From JACMLD01 sp038229695 (GTDB taxonomy: Bacteria; Bacteroidota; Bacteroidia; Chitinophagales; Chitinophagaceae), in NCBI GenBank assembly GCA_038229695.1, contig JBBROE010000052.1, positions 1 through 27,404 of the forward strand: a stretch of 27,404 nt of DNA, in the 5' to 3' direction. The notes under the pieces are model-generated. The model was not told the DNA's origin. It ran no database searches and saw only the letters and a program-made list of their open reading frames with translations. This document shows, in pieces, positions 1-8,983 of this stretch. A program made the translations under genes and the position numbers. Each line of letters starts with the position of its first letter. Position 1 is the stretch's first letter.

Positions 1-146
1 AAGCCGCCGGGGCGGTGGAGCGGATTGGAGGCCTGAAACGTCAACGCTGCCGGGATGTAGCCGTTGAAAAATTTTCCGTTGAAAGAATGACGGCTGACTA
101 CCTGCAGATCTATCGATCCATCACCAACCTCACACCGGAAGGCTAG
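1..146 (+). CDS. Glycosyltransferase family 4-type protein, C-terminal end only
   Basis: Frame 3 is open from the left edge of the window to a TAG at 144-146, giving about 47 residues. The tail reads AVERIGGLKRQ ... VEKFSVERMTADYLQIYRSI, which is how many GT4 (GT-B fold) glycosyltransferases end: an Arg-rich helix, then FS-x-x-x-M and a Y-x-x-x-Y helix. The catalytic domains lie outside the window, so donor and acceptor are unknown. Its last 17 bases overlap the 3' end of the convergent GH130 gene, so the two genes are tail to tail. Pairing with a carbohydrate-active enzyme fits, but family membership rests on a short tail. Confidence 0.6.
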   Translation, partial: AAGAVERIGGLKRQRCRDVAVEKFSVERMTADYLQIYRSITNLTPEG

Positions 147-1608
147 AATTTTTGAGGGCCTTCAGCAATTCCTGTACATTGATGGTGGCATAGGTGGAAG
201 CATAGTCCGACATGGCGTAGGGAATGATAAGACTGTCGTTACAAATCATGGAACCGCAGGAATACACAACATTGGGTACGTAGCCCTCCCTTTCATTCTC
301 ATTTGGCGACAGCACGGGGGTTTCCAGCCTGCCGATTTCTTTTTCCGGGTTATCCAGGTCAAGCAGCGAAATTCCGAGCGAATACTCGCGAACCGGACCC
401 ACGCCATGTGTAACAACCAACCATCCCTCCTTTGTCTCTATCGGTGATCCGCAGTTGCCCAACTGCACAAACTCCCACGGGTATTTGGGTTTTTGCAGCA
501 GCGTCGATTTTCGCCATACCGTGATATTGTCCGAGAAGGAAATATAGTTGTTGACACCGTCAATCCGGCATAACATGGCGTACCGGCCATTGATCTTCCG
601 GGGGAAAAGTGCCATACCCTTGTTCTGTGCCACTTCGCCATGGATAGGCATTACTTTAAAGTGATAAAAGTCCTGGGTGAGTAAAAGTTTCGGAAGGATG
701 GTAATACCGTCATAGGCTGTATATGTGGCGTAATAAGTTACTTCACCGTTATCGTCCGTAAACCGAACAAAACGGGCGTCCTCGATTCCCTTCATTTCGG
801 TGTCGGCGATTGGGAAAATGACCCGTTCCGAAATGGAGGTATCCACAGAAAAATCCATTTCATAATGAGAAGAAGCCAGCCACATAATTTCATTCAGCAA
901 AACCAGTTCCACGGTATTGTTGTGGAGCAGATTTTTCGCTTCGGCCACATATTTTTTTAACTGCTCGTAGGTGAATGAGTCCGGCAGTTTTTCTCTTAAA
1001 ATGCTGTATGCCGGGCTGTCAGCGGGCTGCATTTCGCCCAGCTTGGAGAAGAAGGACGACTTTTCATAAATATTGTTTTTAACGTGTTCCGGCGATTCGA
1101 GCATGCGCCCGGGCGGCTCGATGAGGATATGATTATTTTTGTCGATGATCCCCGATCGGAATACTATCGAAGAGATATGTCCTTCCCCGGTAGCCCGAAA
1201 ACTGAGAATTACGCGTTTCTCTTTGGGGGAGAGTCCGGTCTGGTCAGGGTCTTCCATGATGGAAGGGTTGAAGAAGGCGGCGGCTTCAATCGAATACTCC
1301 ATCGTGAAGTAGGAGCCTATCAGCACTTTTTGAGCGGTAGACAGCGTAACGGGATCGATGTTTATTTTTGCGAGTACCGGCAACAGCTTGTTGAAGTTAT
1401 TTTCAAAAACCCGGGAGATGCTCCTGTGCCGCTTTGAATAATCCCGCAATACGTGGAAAAGTGTCTCCCGCTGCTGTTTTTCGGGCATGGCGAGAATACG
1501 GGTTATCAAATCAATGCACCGATCTTCGTTATTGTAGAGAAACCTTGCGATAACGCGGCTGGAATCTGGCTGAAAAATGATGTTTTTCCGAACTACGATT
1601 ACTGGCAT
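130..1608 (-). CDS. GH130-family glycoside phosphorylase/hydrolase, long form
   Basis: This 492-residue protein starts at ATG 1606-1608 and stops at TGA 130-132. The second half has GH130 features: an EDAR motif (E276-D277-A278-R279), where the family normally has an EDPR-like motif carrying the catalytic Asp; the stretch THGVGPVREYSLG; and LLDLDNPEKEIGR, typical of the last blades of the five-bladed propeller. About 250 residues precede the EDAR motif, longer than in compact mannosyl-phosphorylases, and the first 110 or so look helical. GH130 enzymes phosphorolyse or hydrolyse beta-mannosides and related glycosides; substrate cannot be assigned here. No signal peptide is visible, so it is probably cytoplasmic. 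The gene overlaps the end of a glycosyltransferase, suggesting a shared glycan or oligosaccharide pathway. Confidence 0.85.
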   Translation of the reverse strand: MPVIVVRKNIIFQPDSSRVIARFLYNNEDRCIDLITRILAMPEKQQRETLFHVLRDYSKRHRSISRVFENNFNKLLPVLAKINIDPVTLSTAQKVLIGSYFTMEYSIEAAAFFNPSIMEDPDQTGLSPKEKRVILSFRATGEGHISSIVFRSGIIDKNNHILIEPPGRMLESPEHVKNNIYEKSSFFSKLGEMQPADSPAYSILREKLPDSFTYEQLKKYVAEAKNLLHNNTVELVLLNEIMWLASSHYEMDFSVDTSISERVIFPIADTEMKGIEDARFVRFTDDNGEVTYYATYTAYDGITILPKLLLTQDFYHFKVMPIHGEVAQNKGMALFPRKINGRYAMLCRIDGVNNYISFSDNITVWRKSTLLQKPKYPWEFVQLGNCGSPIETKEGWLVVTHGVGPVREYSLGISLLDLDNPEKEIGRLETPVLSPNENEREGYVPNVVYSCGSMICNDSLIIPYAMSDYASTYATINVQELLKALKNSSLPV

Positions 1609-2003
1609 AAGCGGATATTGAGTATTAGCGCTAAATTATTACATCTAATGCTGTAAACCGGTCTTACGACAACTTTTATGATTTTCTAATATCTGATGTT
1701 CAGTACAATATCGGCCGACAACGATTATACCTGTTCCTGCACGCGGCAGGCCAACTGCGAGATGATGCGGCGGGAGTACATCGTAGAGCCCTGCATTTGG
1801 GCAGCTAAGGCTGATACCGCCAGGCGAACGGGCGATATTAAAATTTAGTTAATCATGGGCGGCCGATGCGATCGTGGCCCTGCGTGTTGGTGAAAATTGT
1901 TTCGCCAGGCGCGCCTTTCTGCTACGCCGGGTGATTCAGACAGCAGGAAGGCGATACACTTTTGCATAATTGCGGTAATTTCGATTCCACAAAAAAATAG
2001 TAC
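1609..2003. other. Divergent intergenic region with one 50-codon open frame
   Basis: This stretch separates GH130 (leftward) from the M1 peptidase (rightward) and must hold both promoters. I cannot find an exact TAnnTTTG box for either gene. A plus-strand open frame of 50 codons (ATG 1696-1698 to TAG 1846-1848) codes for a Cys-rich peptide I do not recognise; it lacks a visible ribosome-binding site and may be chance. Otherwise nothing is seen. Confidence 0.4.
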
Positions 2004-3974
2004 ATGAGAGAACTTCCCCGGTTAGTATTGATAAGTGTCCTCGTTTTGTTGCTGCATCCTGTGCATGGACAGGAGACCACAGGTTATGACCAGCACGAAG
2101 CGTTTAATCCTGTTTTTTATTCCGCCTATGGCGATGACATCCGTGCGGCGGACGGCACGCCAGGCCCGAAGTACTGGCAGAACCGCGCCGATTATTCCAT
2201 TACCACCGCGTTAGATGATGCCGCCAAAAGCATCGCCGGATCGGTGGTGATCAAATATACCAATAACAGTCCGCAGAACCTGGCCTTTGTGTGGCTGCAA
2301 CTGGATCAGAATATCTATAGTCTCACTTCAAGAGGTGTTGCAGCAACCGCGGTCAACGGTGGGAGGTGGGCTAACCGTTCTACTTTTGACGGCGGCTATA
2401 CCATCAGTTCCGTTTCCATCCTCCAGGACGGTAAAACAATTCCGGCAACATACAACATCATTGATACCCGTATGCAGGTGAAGCCGGCAAAGCCCGTCAC
2501 TGCCCATGGGGGAACGCTGCAGCTGAAAATTGCCTATAGTTTCCTGATACCTGAATATGGAACGGACCGTATGGGGCGGCTGAATACCAGCAACGGCTGG
2601 ATTTACGAGATCGCGCAGTGGTATCCGAGAATGTGTGTTTATGACAACGTGTACGGATGGAATACCCTCCCTTACCTGGGCCAGGGAGAGTTTTATCTAG
2701 AATATGGCAATATTGATTATGCGGTAACAGTACCGGCCAACCAGATAGTGGTGGGTTCCGGAGAACTGCTCAATCCCCAGGAGGTTTTGACGGCTGTCCA
2801 GTTGAAACGCTGGCAGCAAGCCAGGCAAAGTGACAAAACCATAGTGATTCGTTCCGAAGAGGAAATTAACGATCCGGCTTCCAGACCCGCAGGAAAAAAT
2901 ATGCTCACCTGGAAATTCCGATGCCTGAATACAAGAGATGTGGCATGGGCATCGTCTAAGGCATTTATCTGGGATGCCGCAAGGATAAACCTGCCCGGTG
3001 GGAAAAAATCACTCGCTGCTTCTGCTTACCCGGTAGAGAGCGCAGGAGACAGTGCGTGGAAAAGGTCGACCGAGTTTGTAAAGGGCGCTATCGAATTTTA
3101 TTCCCGGTACCTGTACCCGTTCACCTACCCGGTGGCCACCAACGTGGCCGGGATTGTAGGTGGAATGGAATACCCCGGAATAGTATTTTGCGAGGCCCGG
3201 GCTGCGAAGGGAGGATTATGGAATGTGACCTCCCATGAATTTGGCCACAATTGGTTCCCGATGATTGTCGGCAGTAACGAACGGAAATATCCATGGATGG
3301 ATGAGGGCTTCAATACTTTCATCAATTCAATGGCTGACAGCAGTTTCAATAACGGGGAATTTGTACGGAGAGGAAGAACCCTTAACCGCCAGTTTATGGG
3401 CAAGTATTATTACAACGACAGCGCAGAAGCCATTTTTACCGTCCCTGATGTCACCCATCCCAGGAACCTGGGCAATGTGGCATATGGCAAGCCCGGTTTG
3501 GGACTGACGCTGCTGCGAGAGAATATCCTTGGGGAAAAAAGATTTGACAGCGCCTTCAGTTACTATGTTCACCAGTGGGCCTTCAAACATCCGACGCCTT
3601 ATGATTTCTTTCATTGCATGGAAAACTATGCGGGAGAAACGCTGGACTGGTACTGGCGCGGCTGGTTTATCAATAACTGGAAAATTGACCAGGCGGTAAG
3701 GGGAGTTGAATACATAAAGAATGATCCGGCCAATGGCAGCATCATTACCATTGCCAACCTGGGCAAGCTGCCCATGCCCTCCACCGTTGAGGTTACGGAA
3801 GCTGGTAACAAAACCAGCAGAATAGTATTGCCGGTTGAAGTATGGGAACATGGCGGTACCTGGAGTTTCCGGTTTAATTCTACCGCCGCTATCAGCAAGG
3901 TGGTGATCGATCCCGACAAACAATATCCAGATGCAAACCCGGTCAATAATACCTGGGAGGCAGGTAATCAGTAG
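2004..3974 (+). CDS. Secreted M1-family zinc metallopeptidase
   Basis: The 656-residue protein begins with a signal peptide (residues 1-23, hydrophobic core then HGQ). The gluzincin zinc site is complete: H411-E412-F-G-H415 followed 18 residues later by E434 in WMDEGF. Upstream is GGMEYPG, in the place of the GAMEN substrate-binding motif, with Tyr instead of the usual Asn. The N-terminal third is a beta-rich domain typical of M1 proteins, and the C-terminal 90 residues look like a beta-sandwich. The size fits bacterial M1 peptidases without the large helical C-terminal domain. It should be periplasmic or surface-associated and may act on peptides or play another role, because M1-like proteins with altered GAMEN motifs need not be ordinary aminopeptidases. 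It is followed by a strong terminator and appears monocistronic. Confidence 0.88.
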   Translation: MRELPRLVLISVLVLLLHPVHGQETTGYDQHEAFNPVFYSAYGDDIRAADGTPGPKYWQNRADYSITTALDDAAKSIAGSVVIKYTNNSPQNLAFVWLQLDQNIYSLTSRGVAATAVNGGRWANRSTFDGGYTISSVSILQDGKTIPATYNIIDTRMQVKPAKPVTAHGGTLQLKIAYSFLIPEYGTDRMGRLNTSNGWIYEIAQWYPRMCVYDNVYGWNTLPYLGQGEFYLEYGNIDYAVTVPANQIVVGSGELLNPQEVLTAVQLKRWQQARQSDKTIVIRSEEEINDPASRPAGKNMLTWKFRCLNTRDVAWASSKAFIWDAARINLPGGKKSLAASAYPVESAGDSAWKRSTEFVKGAIEFYSRYLYPFTYPVATNVAGIVGGMEYPGIVFCEARAAKGGLWNVTSHEFGHNWFPMIVGSNERKYPWMDEGFNTFINSMADSSFNNGEFVRRGRTLNRQFMGKYYYNDSAEAIFTVPDVTHPRNLGNVAYGKPGLGLTLLRENILGEKRFDSAFSYYVHQWAFKHPTPYDFFHCMENYAGETLDWYWRGWFINNWKIDQAVRGVEYIKNDPANGSIITIANLGKLPMPSTVEVTEAGNKTSRIVLPVEVWEHGGTWSFRFNSTAAISKVVIDPDKQYPDANPVNNTWEAGNQ

Positions 3975-4003
3975 CTGTTCCGGTCAACGTAACGGCTGTT
4001 ATA

Positions 4004-4040
4004 AAAAGGGCTGCCGACCGGTTGGGTTGACAGCCCTTTT
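4004..4040 (+). terminator. Rho-independent terminator after the M1 peptidase gene
   Basis: A perfect 10-base inverted repeat, AAAAGGGCTG (4004-4013) and CAGCCCTTTT (4031-4040), with a 17-base loop ends in a T run. It lies 30 bases after the stop codon at 3974. The A-tract before the stem means it could also act on the opposite strand. Confidence 0.8.
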
Positions 4041-4524
4041 ATGCCGCACCGCTCCTCAGCAAATCTGGATCGTAAGCGGTGGTTGCTGCCTGGCTGCCTC
4101 TTTTTGGGCATAACCAGGTGAAGCAACTCCCTTTTGTATTTTGAATTGATTGGCTCTAAATCCACGACGTCTTTGTGCCCCGCGAAAGCGCACTGTTAGA
4201 ACGGGAAGTCAAATTCCCTGCGTGCAATAGTTGTCTGCTGAGTGAAGCGTGTAATCTAAACATTTGTGCCAGCTGTTTGATACCGCAGCGTTGCGGCAAA
4301 CCGATGGGAATTCGGGTAAAGCTGCTTCATACATCTACCCCGGAAGAAATTTTGTACGTTGAAAATACATGACGCGGGCGGCCGGGGAACCGGTGATGGA
4401 TATTGTATATGCAACCATAACCAAAAATGTTTTACTGTTCCAACCATGATACATTCATCCGACGGCCCGTACCGTTTTACCGGCTTGAAAAAAAGGGACC
4501 GGGTGGACGCTGCGAACAATAAAC
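4041..4524. other. Intergenic region, no supported gene
   Basis: I see no convincing gene in these 484 bases. One plus-strand open frame at 4175-4372 contains clustered cysteines (CxxC, CxxxxC, CxxC), but codon use and the lack of a ribosome site do not support it. The region presumably carries the promoter of the frameshifted gene that starts at 4525. Confidence 0.4.
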
Positions 4525-5113
4525 ATGGCCAAACCCGTTATTTATCTCCGCGAATTTTATGCAGGTGACGTGATGCATGCCTACTTTAAAGTAATGGTGC
4601 GGCCATTCTGCGATCAGCGGTATAGCCAGTTGTTCCAGGCCTACGGACCCGCTTGCTGCGGAAAGACGACGTTCATCCGCCATTTCCTTTTCGGCCTGCA
4701 TGGTAACCGCAAAGTGATCTTTCTTACCAGTTCCACCGTAATGGAGACAGCGGAATGGATGGAGGAAGAACTGGCCGATCATCGTGACCAGGTGCTAGTG
4801 TATGATACTGGCGCGGGTGAAGGCCATACAGGTACCCTGGTACATCGCAGTTTATGGGGAGGGGTGAAGCGGTGTAATCGATTAAAAGCCCTGTTTTATT
4901 TCGGGGCAGCTGCAAACGCCTTTTAAAACATCGCCGGCACAGCCCGGTCAGTATGTTCTGTTGCCGGAATTCCATCGCCCCGAGGCAGGGAAAGCGAATC
5001 TTTTTTTTTCGAAGTTGGGAATCCCGCCCATAGCCAAAGTTTCTCTTTCACATGCCGAAATTTTCGCCATCGCGTGGGAACGCGATCCGGCAACGTCGCT
5101 GCTGCTGCCGTAA
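4525..5113 (+). pseudogene. Frameshifted gene of unknown function (two frames, ~195 residues)
   Basis: An ATG at 4525 opens a frame that stops at 4924-4926 (133 residues). A second frame, offset by +1, is open from 4886 to a TAA at 5111-5113 and continues with protein-like sequence (LQTPFKTSPAQPGQ ... SHAEIFAIAWERD). Removing one G from the GGGG run at 4903-4906 joins the two into a single reading with FYFGQLQTPFK across the junction, about 195 residues in all. Both parts use codons like the neighbouring genes. Residues near 41-48 read GPACCGKT, which fits the Walker A pattern GxxxxGK[ST], and QVLVYDTG later resembles a Walker B strand; but no hydrophobic strand precedes the loop, so a P-loop NTPase is only a possibility. 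I do not recognise the family. The break could be a true mutation, a sequencing error, or less likely programmed shifting. Confidence 0.55.
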
Positions 5114-5473
5114 AATGGGTTACCCGGCAAAAAAGCTGCCCGGTAAAGGGCGGCCCAGGAATACCAACAGCGAAGCTGTTTAGGGATGGTTAATGAACGC
5201 TTTTGCAGGCAGCAAGCTTTTCTTTCGGAGCCTATACAATACACAGGGTTGTATACCTGTTGTGACCAGTTGTTTCTGACTGGAATGAAAGTATCCTTAT
5301 TACACCCGGCTGCATTTTTAATTTACGGAACGGCCCTTAAATTTATTTAGTGGGATCAGGCAGTTTTTGCCCTGAAAAATTGATGCCAGGCGGAACTTAA
5401 CCGCCCTTTGCCAGCGGCGGATGTGATATATTTGGCAACCCTATCCTTCCCCTAAACCCATTAACTGCAGCAC
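5114..5473. other. Intergenic region upstream of the LytTR regulator
   Basis: These 360 bases hold an imperfect hairpin just after the preceding frame (TTACC ... GGTAA around 5117-5145, no clear T tail) and a short CCAGT/ACTGG inverted repeat near 5265-5282. A good -7 promoter element lies at 5427-5434. No small gene is seen. Confidence 0.4.
5427..5434 (+). promoter_or_regulatory. Bacteroidota-type -7 element for the LytTR operon
   Basis: TATATTTG matches the Bacteroidota consensus TAnnTTTG exactly and lies 39 bases before the GTG start at 5474. A TTTG at 5407-5410 is present, but only 16 bases separate it from the -7 box, shorter than the usual 19-21, so the -33 element is uncertain. Confidence 0.5.
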
Positions 5474-6157
5474 GTGAAAGCAAATGCCCTAATCGTCGAC
5501 GACGAATACAGCGGCAGGATATCTCTCCAGATCCTCCTGCAAAAACATTTCGACCATTTATTCAGTAACATCGTGACTGCCGCATCTGTCGAAGAAGCGG
5601 TTGCCAGGCTGTCCATGGAAAGTTTCCAGTTGTGCTTCCTGGATATAGAATTGCAGCACCAGTCCGGGTTCGATATTTTACCCCACGTAGAGCCATCCGC
5701 GAAAATTGTGTTTGTCACCGCTTACTCCCAGTACGCCATCCAGGCCATCAAGCAGCGGGCTTTCGATTACCTGCTGAAGCCCCTTAATCCCATCGAACTA
5801 AAACTCTGTGTGCAAAGATTTGAAAAGGAAGTAATGGGCGGGGGGATGGGTAAGAGTCACCTCATCGTTAAAGACAAGGGACTTTCGAAACCCCTCAGTT
5901 TTTCGGTGATAGAATACCTCCAGGCCGATGGCCCTTATTCCCGGATTTTCTCCATTCACAAGATGCAGTATACCACCGCCCGCACACTGAAACACCTTAC
6001 TGCGCTGCTGGGAGACGACTTTATCCGCGTACACAAATCTTACCTCGTCAACAAAACCATGGTGCAATCATTTAATAAGGATTCCCTGATAACAACCTAT
6101 CATACATGCCTACCCGTTTCCCGCATTGGCGGAAAAGAATTGTCCAGGCATTTCTGA
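5474..6157 (+). CDS. LytTR-family response regulator
   Basis: The 227-residue protein has an N-terminal receiver domain (about 1-120) with the acidic pair D9-D10, phospho-acceptor D57 (in CFLDIEL), T82 and the conserved K102-P103. A LytTR DNA-binding domain occupies about 130-227 (VIEYLQADGPYSRIF, FIRVHKSYLVN). The start is GTG 5474-5476, chosen because the receiver strand ALIVDDE begins five codons later and no upstream ATG fits. It should be a cytoplasmic transcription factor phosphorylated by the LytS-like kinase encoded next, whose gene begins 52 bases before this one stops. Such overlap suggests translational coupling. The target genes are not known. Confidence 0.93.
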   Translation: MKANALIVDDEYSGRISLQILLQKHFDHLFSNIVTAASVEEAVARLSMESFQLCFLDIELQHQSGFDILPHVEPSAKIVFVTAYSQYAIQAIKQRAFDYLLKPLNPIELKLCVQRFEKEVMGGGMGKSHLIVKDKGLSKPLSFSVIEYLQADGPYSRIFSIHKMQYTTARTLKHLTALLGDDFIRVHKSYLVNKTMVQSFNKDSLITTYHTCLPVSRIGGKELSRHF

Positions 6158-8955
6158 CCCTGCTTTGCTGTGTGCCGGTGCTGGCCCAGGAAACGATGCT
6201 GCGGCCGGAAGCCGACCTGAACAGCGGGTTGCCCTCCAATGCTATCCGCTGTCTGGCAAGAGACGCAGAAAACCGGCTGTGGATAGGCACTGACAACGGC
6301 CTGGCGATCTTGCAGGCCAATAATGCTGCCTGCAAAAAAATAACGGGTGAGATCGGCAATGCCAGCGTTTGGGGATTGGCCATGCTCAATAACGAAGTTT
6401 TTATCGGAACGCGCTACCAGGGCTTGTATATCTTCAGCAGGACGGATGGCAGGCTGATTCATCGGTATCCCCCTGCGGCCATCTCCCTGATCCGGAAAAT
6501 CAAGGTGTTTGACAAGCAGGTATTCATACTCACCAATGGTGGAACTTATCTTTACAGTAATGACCAGCTGCTGCCGTTGCCGGTGACCTCGGAAATCGAT
6601 GGTGACATGCTCATCGATATGTTCAGCTGGAATAATAATCTCTACGGGCTTTCCTACTTTACCCACCAGATTGTTTTGTACCGGGACGGCGCATTCGAGG
6701 AAGATGCAGCCCATGAAATTTTTAACGGCGACTCCCTCTTGTCTGCCGAAACTTATTTTTCAGCAGCTACAGTCGGTAATAAACTTATTCTTGGCAGCGG
6801 ATCGGAGCCGGCGCTGCACTTGATGGCGGTGGTTATCGAAAAAGGAGTGCCGGTAAAAACGTACAGCCTGCCCGGCTACCCGGACAAATCATATGTTACC
6901 TGGGATATTGCTGCTTTTGGCAATAAGGTGGTACTGGCTGTGGGCGATACCCGCAATAATAATGACGGTTGTCTCCTGCTGCTCGACAGCCAAAAACCGG
7001 GTCTGCAAAAAATGGAGACCGATTATCTTTCCTGTCTTTCGCTTGGAAAAGACGGTAATAATCTTTATTTCGGCGGGCTGCATAAAGGATTGTTCCTGTT
7101 GCGGCCATTCAGTGGTTTCCAGGTGCTCGATCGAACCGCAGGTACAACCCTGGCAGATGATGGCCGGCATGTCCTTGAATACCGCACCGGATTTATCAGG
7201 AAGCTGGACAGCAGCACCGGCAGCGGGGGCCGCCAGGTGGAAGTTGACAACAGCGACCTGCATTATAAAGCGAGGGTATTATTGTCCGGGGATACCCTTT
7301 TTTATTTTGCGGACAGGGAAGTGAAAATGTACAATGTATCCAGCCTGCGGCCCCTGGCTGATCCGGGTCCCTTTCGTATTGCCGTCTCCGCGTTGGAAAG
7401 ACTCGATAGCGACATTTTTATTTTCCCGGGGTACGGGAAGGTTTTACGCTACGACCTGCTGCGGCAGAGGCTGTCGACCCTGTCCGGTGTCGAATCTTTT
7501 ATACCGGTCCCGAAACGTTTCGGGGATATCATTTACCTGCTGAACCAGGAAAAAGGGTTCAGCATCATCAAAAAAGACAGCGCGTACCCGCTTAACTGCA
7601 GCGATAAAAGCGTTGCCTTTGCTGCAGATTTCACGGTAGTGGGTGACAGCCTCTTTACCCTGTTGCGCAACACCCTTTTCATCTACCGGGTGGATACCGC
7701 GCATCACCGCCTCTTACCGGGGTCAACGGTTCGTGTGGATAGTCTTATTGAAGGATTCACGCCCCTTTGGCTGATTTCGGCGCACCGAAAACTTTACCTG
7801 GTCAATGAAAAGGGTATTGTTCTTTTTGATCCGCGGCGCAGCGAGCCCGTCAGCTATTATTATTTTGGTAACTACCTGGCGATGGGAAAACCGGTGACAA
7901 CAGGTGAAGGGATCATACTGGAGGCGGGGAACTTTACCGTTAGCATACCTTTCCGGGATATCGATCACCCCCCGGGAACGCAGGATGGATTCATGCTAAC
8001 GTTTCCCGGTGCCGTCAATGAACGGCTTCCATTCTACGCCAGTATGCAATCCGCAGATTACCTGTTCGAAAACAGGTTTCTTAAAAAATTGGTGCTTACT
8101 TCCGGCGATCAGGAAACCATTGTCCGGTACAGCATTGGCAATGGGTTTAATTTCCCGGGCGGCCTGGCGTCCGGTGAATTTCGGTTACGGGTCACCGGGG
8201 ACGGGTCCAACGTAGAAAAGCGGGTACACATCGAGATCCCACTGGGTCGAAATCCGTACTTTTTCATTTTTGTGGCGGTACTGGTCTCCGCCACGGCGTT
8301 TTTCATTATAAGGGCCCAGCTGGAAAAACGGGAGTTGCAAAAGAAATTATATGAGAACCGGCTTCAGATACTTAACCAGAATTTAAATCCACACTTTGTT
8401 TTTAATTCGATGAACCTGATCAGCTCGCTCGTACTGGAAGAAAAATATGAAGAAGCCGTACAGGTCATATCCGATTTTTCAGGCTTGCAGCGGACCTACC
8501 TCGAAATGAATAACCGGGGCGAGATTTCATTGCGCGAAGAACTGGATTTCCTGGAGGCCTACCTGAACCTCCAGCAACTGCGGTTTCATGTTGACAGTAA
8601 GTTTGTCTACTCAGTTAATATTGCGCCCGAAGTAGACGCAGCGGCCGTGATGGTGCCACCTTTTATTCTTCAGCCACTGGCGGAGAATGCCATCAAGTAT
8701 GGTATTATTGGCAGTCATGCCGCCAAAAGAATGATCCGGATTGATGTGTACGGCACTGACCCGGTGGTGATCAGTTTCGAAGACAACGGCCCGGGTATCG
8801 TAGCAGGGATGAAGGGACTCGGCCTTGGCCATCGCCTGCTGCAGGAACGCGTTCAGCTCTTTATGAAGGATAAAAAGAAACGCGTGAATTTCCTGGCCGG
8901 CCTGCCCGCCTTATTCAGTCGCGGTGGTTACCGGGTGGAGATCCAGATTTACTGA
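6106..8955 (+). CDS. LytS-type sensor histidine kinase with periplasmic beta-propeller
   Basis: This 949-residue kinase starts at ATG 6106 inside the preceding regulator gene and has a signal sequence (RKRIVQAFLTLLCCVPVLAQ). The periplasmic part of about 690 residues contains at least one clear two-component propeller repeat (GLPSNAIRCLARD ... RLWIGTDNGL, residues 41-66), more divergent blades, and a Y_Y_Y-like Ig domain near 610-710. One membrane helix follows (about 716-736). The cytoplasmic part has the His_kinase (PF06580) phospho-site NPHFVFNSMN with H763, then the ATPase N-box LAENAIKYG (N861) and DNGPG. No PAS or HAMP domain is seen. It should sense an extracytoplasmic ligand and phosphorylate the LytTR regulator. 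The ligand is unknown, and no polysaccharide utilisation locus is adjacent. Confidence 0.92.
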   Translation: MPTRFPHWRKRIVQAFLTLLCCVPVLAQETMLRPEADLNSGLPSNAIRCLARDAENRLWIGTDNGLAILQANNAACKKITGEIGNASVWGLAMLNNEVFIGTRYQGLYIFSRTDGRLIHRYPPAAISLIRKIKVFDKQVFILTNGGTYLYSNDQLLPLPVTSEIDGDMLIDMFSWNNNLYGLSYFTHQIVLYRDGAFEEDAAHEIFNGDSLLSAETYFSAATVGNKLILGSGSEPALHLMAVVIEKGVPVKTYSLPGYPDKSYVTWDIAAFGNKVVLAVGDTRNNNDGCLLLLDSQKPGLQKMETDYLSCLSLGKDGNNLYFGGLHKGLFLLRPFSGFQVLDRTAGTTLADDGRHVLEYRTGFIRKLDSSTGSGGRQVEVDNSDLHYKARVLLSGDTLFYFADREVKMYNVSSLRPLADPGPFRIAVSALERLDSDIFIFPGYGKVLRYDLLRQRLSTLSGVESFIPVPKRFGDIIYLLNQEKGFSIIKKDSAYPLNCSDKSVAFAADFTVVGDSLFTLLRNTLFIYRVDTAHHRLLPGSTVRVDSLIEGFTPLWLISAHRKLYLVNEKGIVLFDPRRSEPVSYYYFGNYLAMGKPVTTGEGIILEAGNFTVSIPFRDIDHPPGTQDGFMLTFPGAVNERLPFYASMQSADYLFENRFLKKLVLTSGDQETIVRYSIGNGFNFPGGLASGEFRLRVTGDGSNVEKRVHIEIPLGRNPYFFIFVAVLVSATAFFIIRAQLEKRELQKKLYENRLQILNQNLNPHFVFNSMNLISSLVLEEKYEEAVQVISDFSGLQRTYLEMNNRGEISLREELDFLEAYLNLQQLRFHVDSKFVYSVNIAPEVDAAAVMVPPFILQPLAENAIKYGIIGSHAAKRMIRIDVYGTDPVVISFEDNGPGIVAGMKGLGLGHRLLQERVQLFMKDKKKRVNFLAGLPALFSRGGYRVEIQIY

Positions 8956-8961
8956 TTGCCA

Positions 8962-8981
8962 GGGGGAGTGCTACCGCCCCC
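8962..8981. terminator. GC-rich hairpin between convergent genes
   Basis: GGGGG (8962-8966) and CCCCC (8977-8981) form a 5-base stem with a 10-base loop, inside the 28-base gap between the kinase stop and the convergent DUF5777 stop. Placement suggests a bidirectional transcription stop, although neither side has a T run. Confidence 0.4.
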
Positions 8982-8983
8982 AT

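Noticed and set aside
3327..3923. 198-residue minus-strand open frame inside the M1 peptidase gene
   Set aside because: It lies fully opposite a gene with a complete zinc site and signal peptide; it has no family motif.
4175..4372. Cys-rich 65-residue plus-strand open frame resembling a zinc ribbon
   Set aside because: The start is GTG without a ribosome site, codon use is not gene-like, and the cysteine spacing matches no family I know.
4645..4668. P-loop NTPase call for the frameshifted gene
   Set aside because: The GPACCGKT match is to a short pattern with no hydrophobic strand before it, so the family is left open.
6100..6714. 204-residue minus-strand open frame
   Set aside because: It is antisense to the kinase and the end of its regulator, and has no motif of its own.
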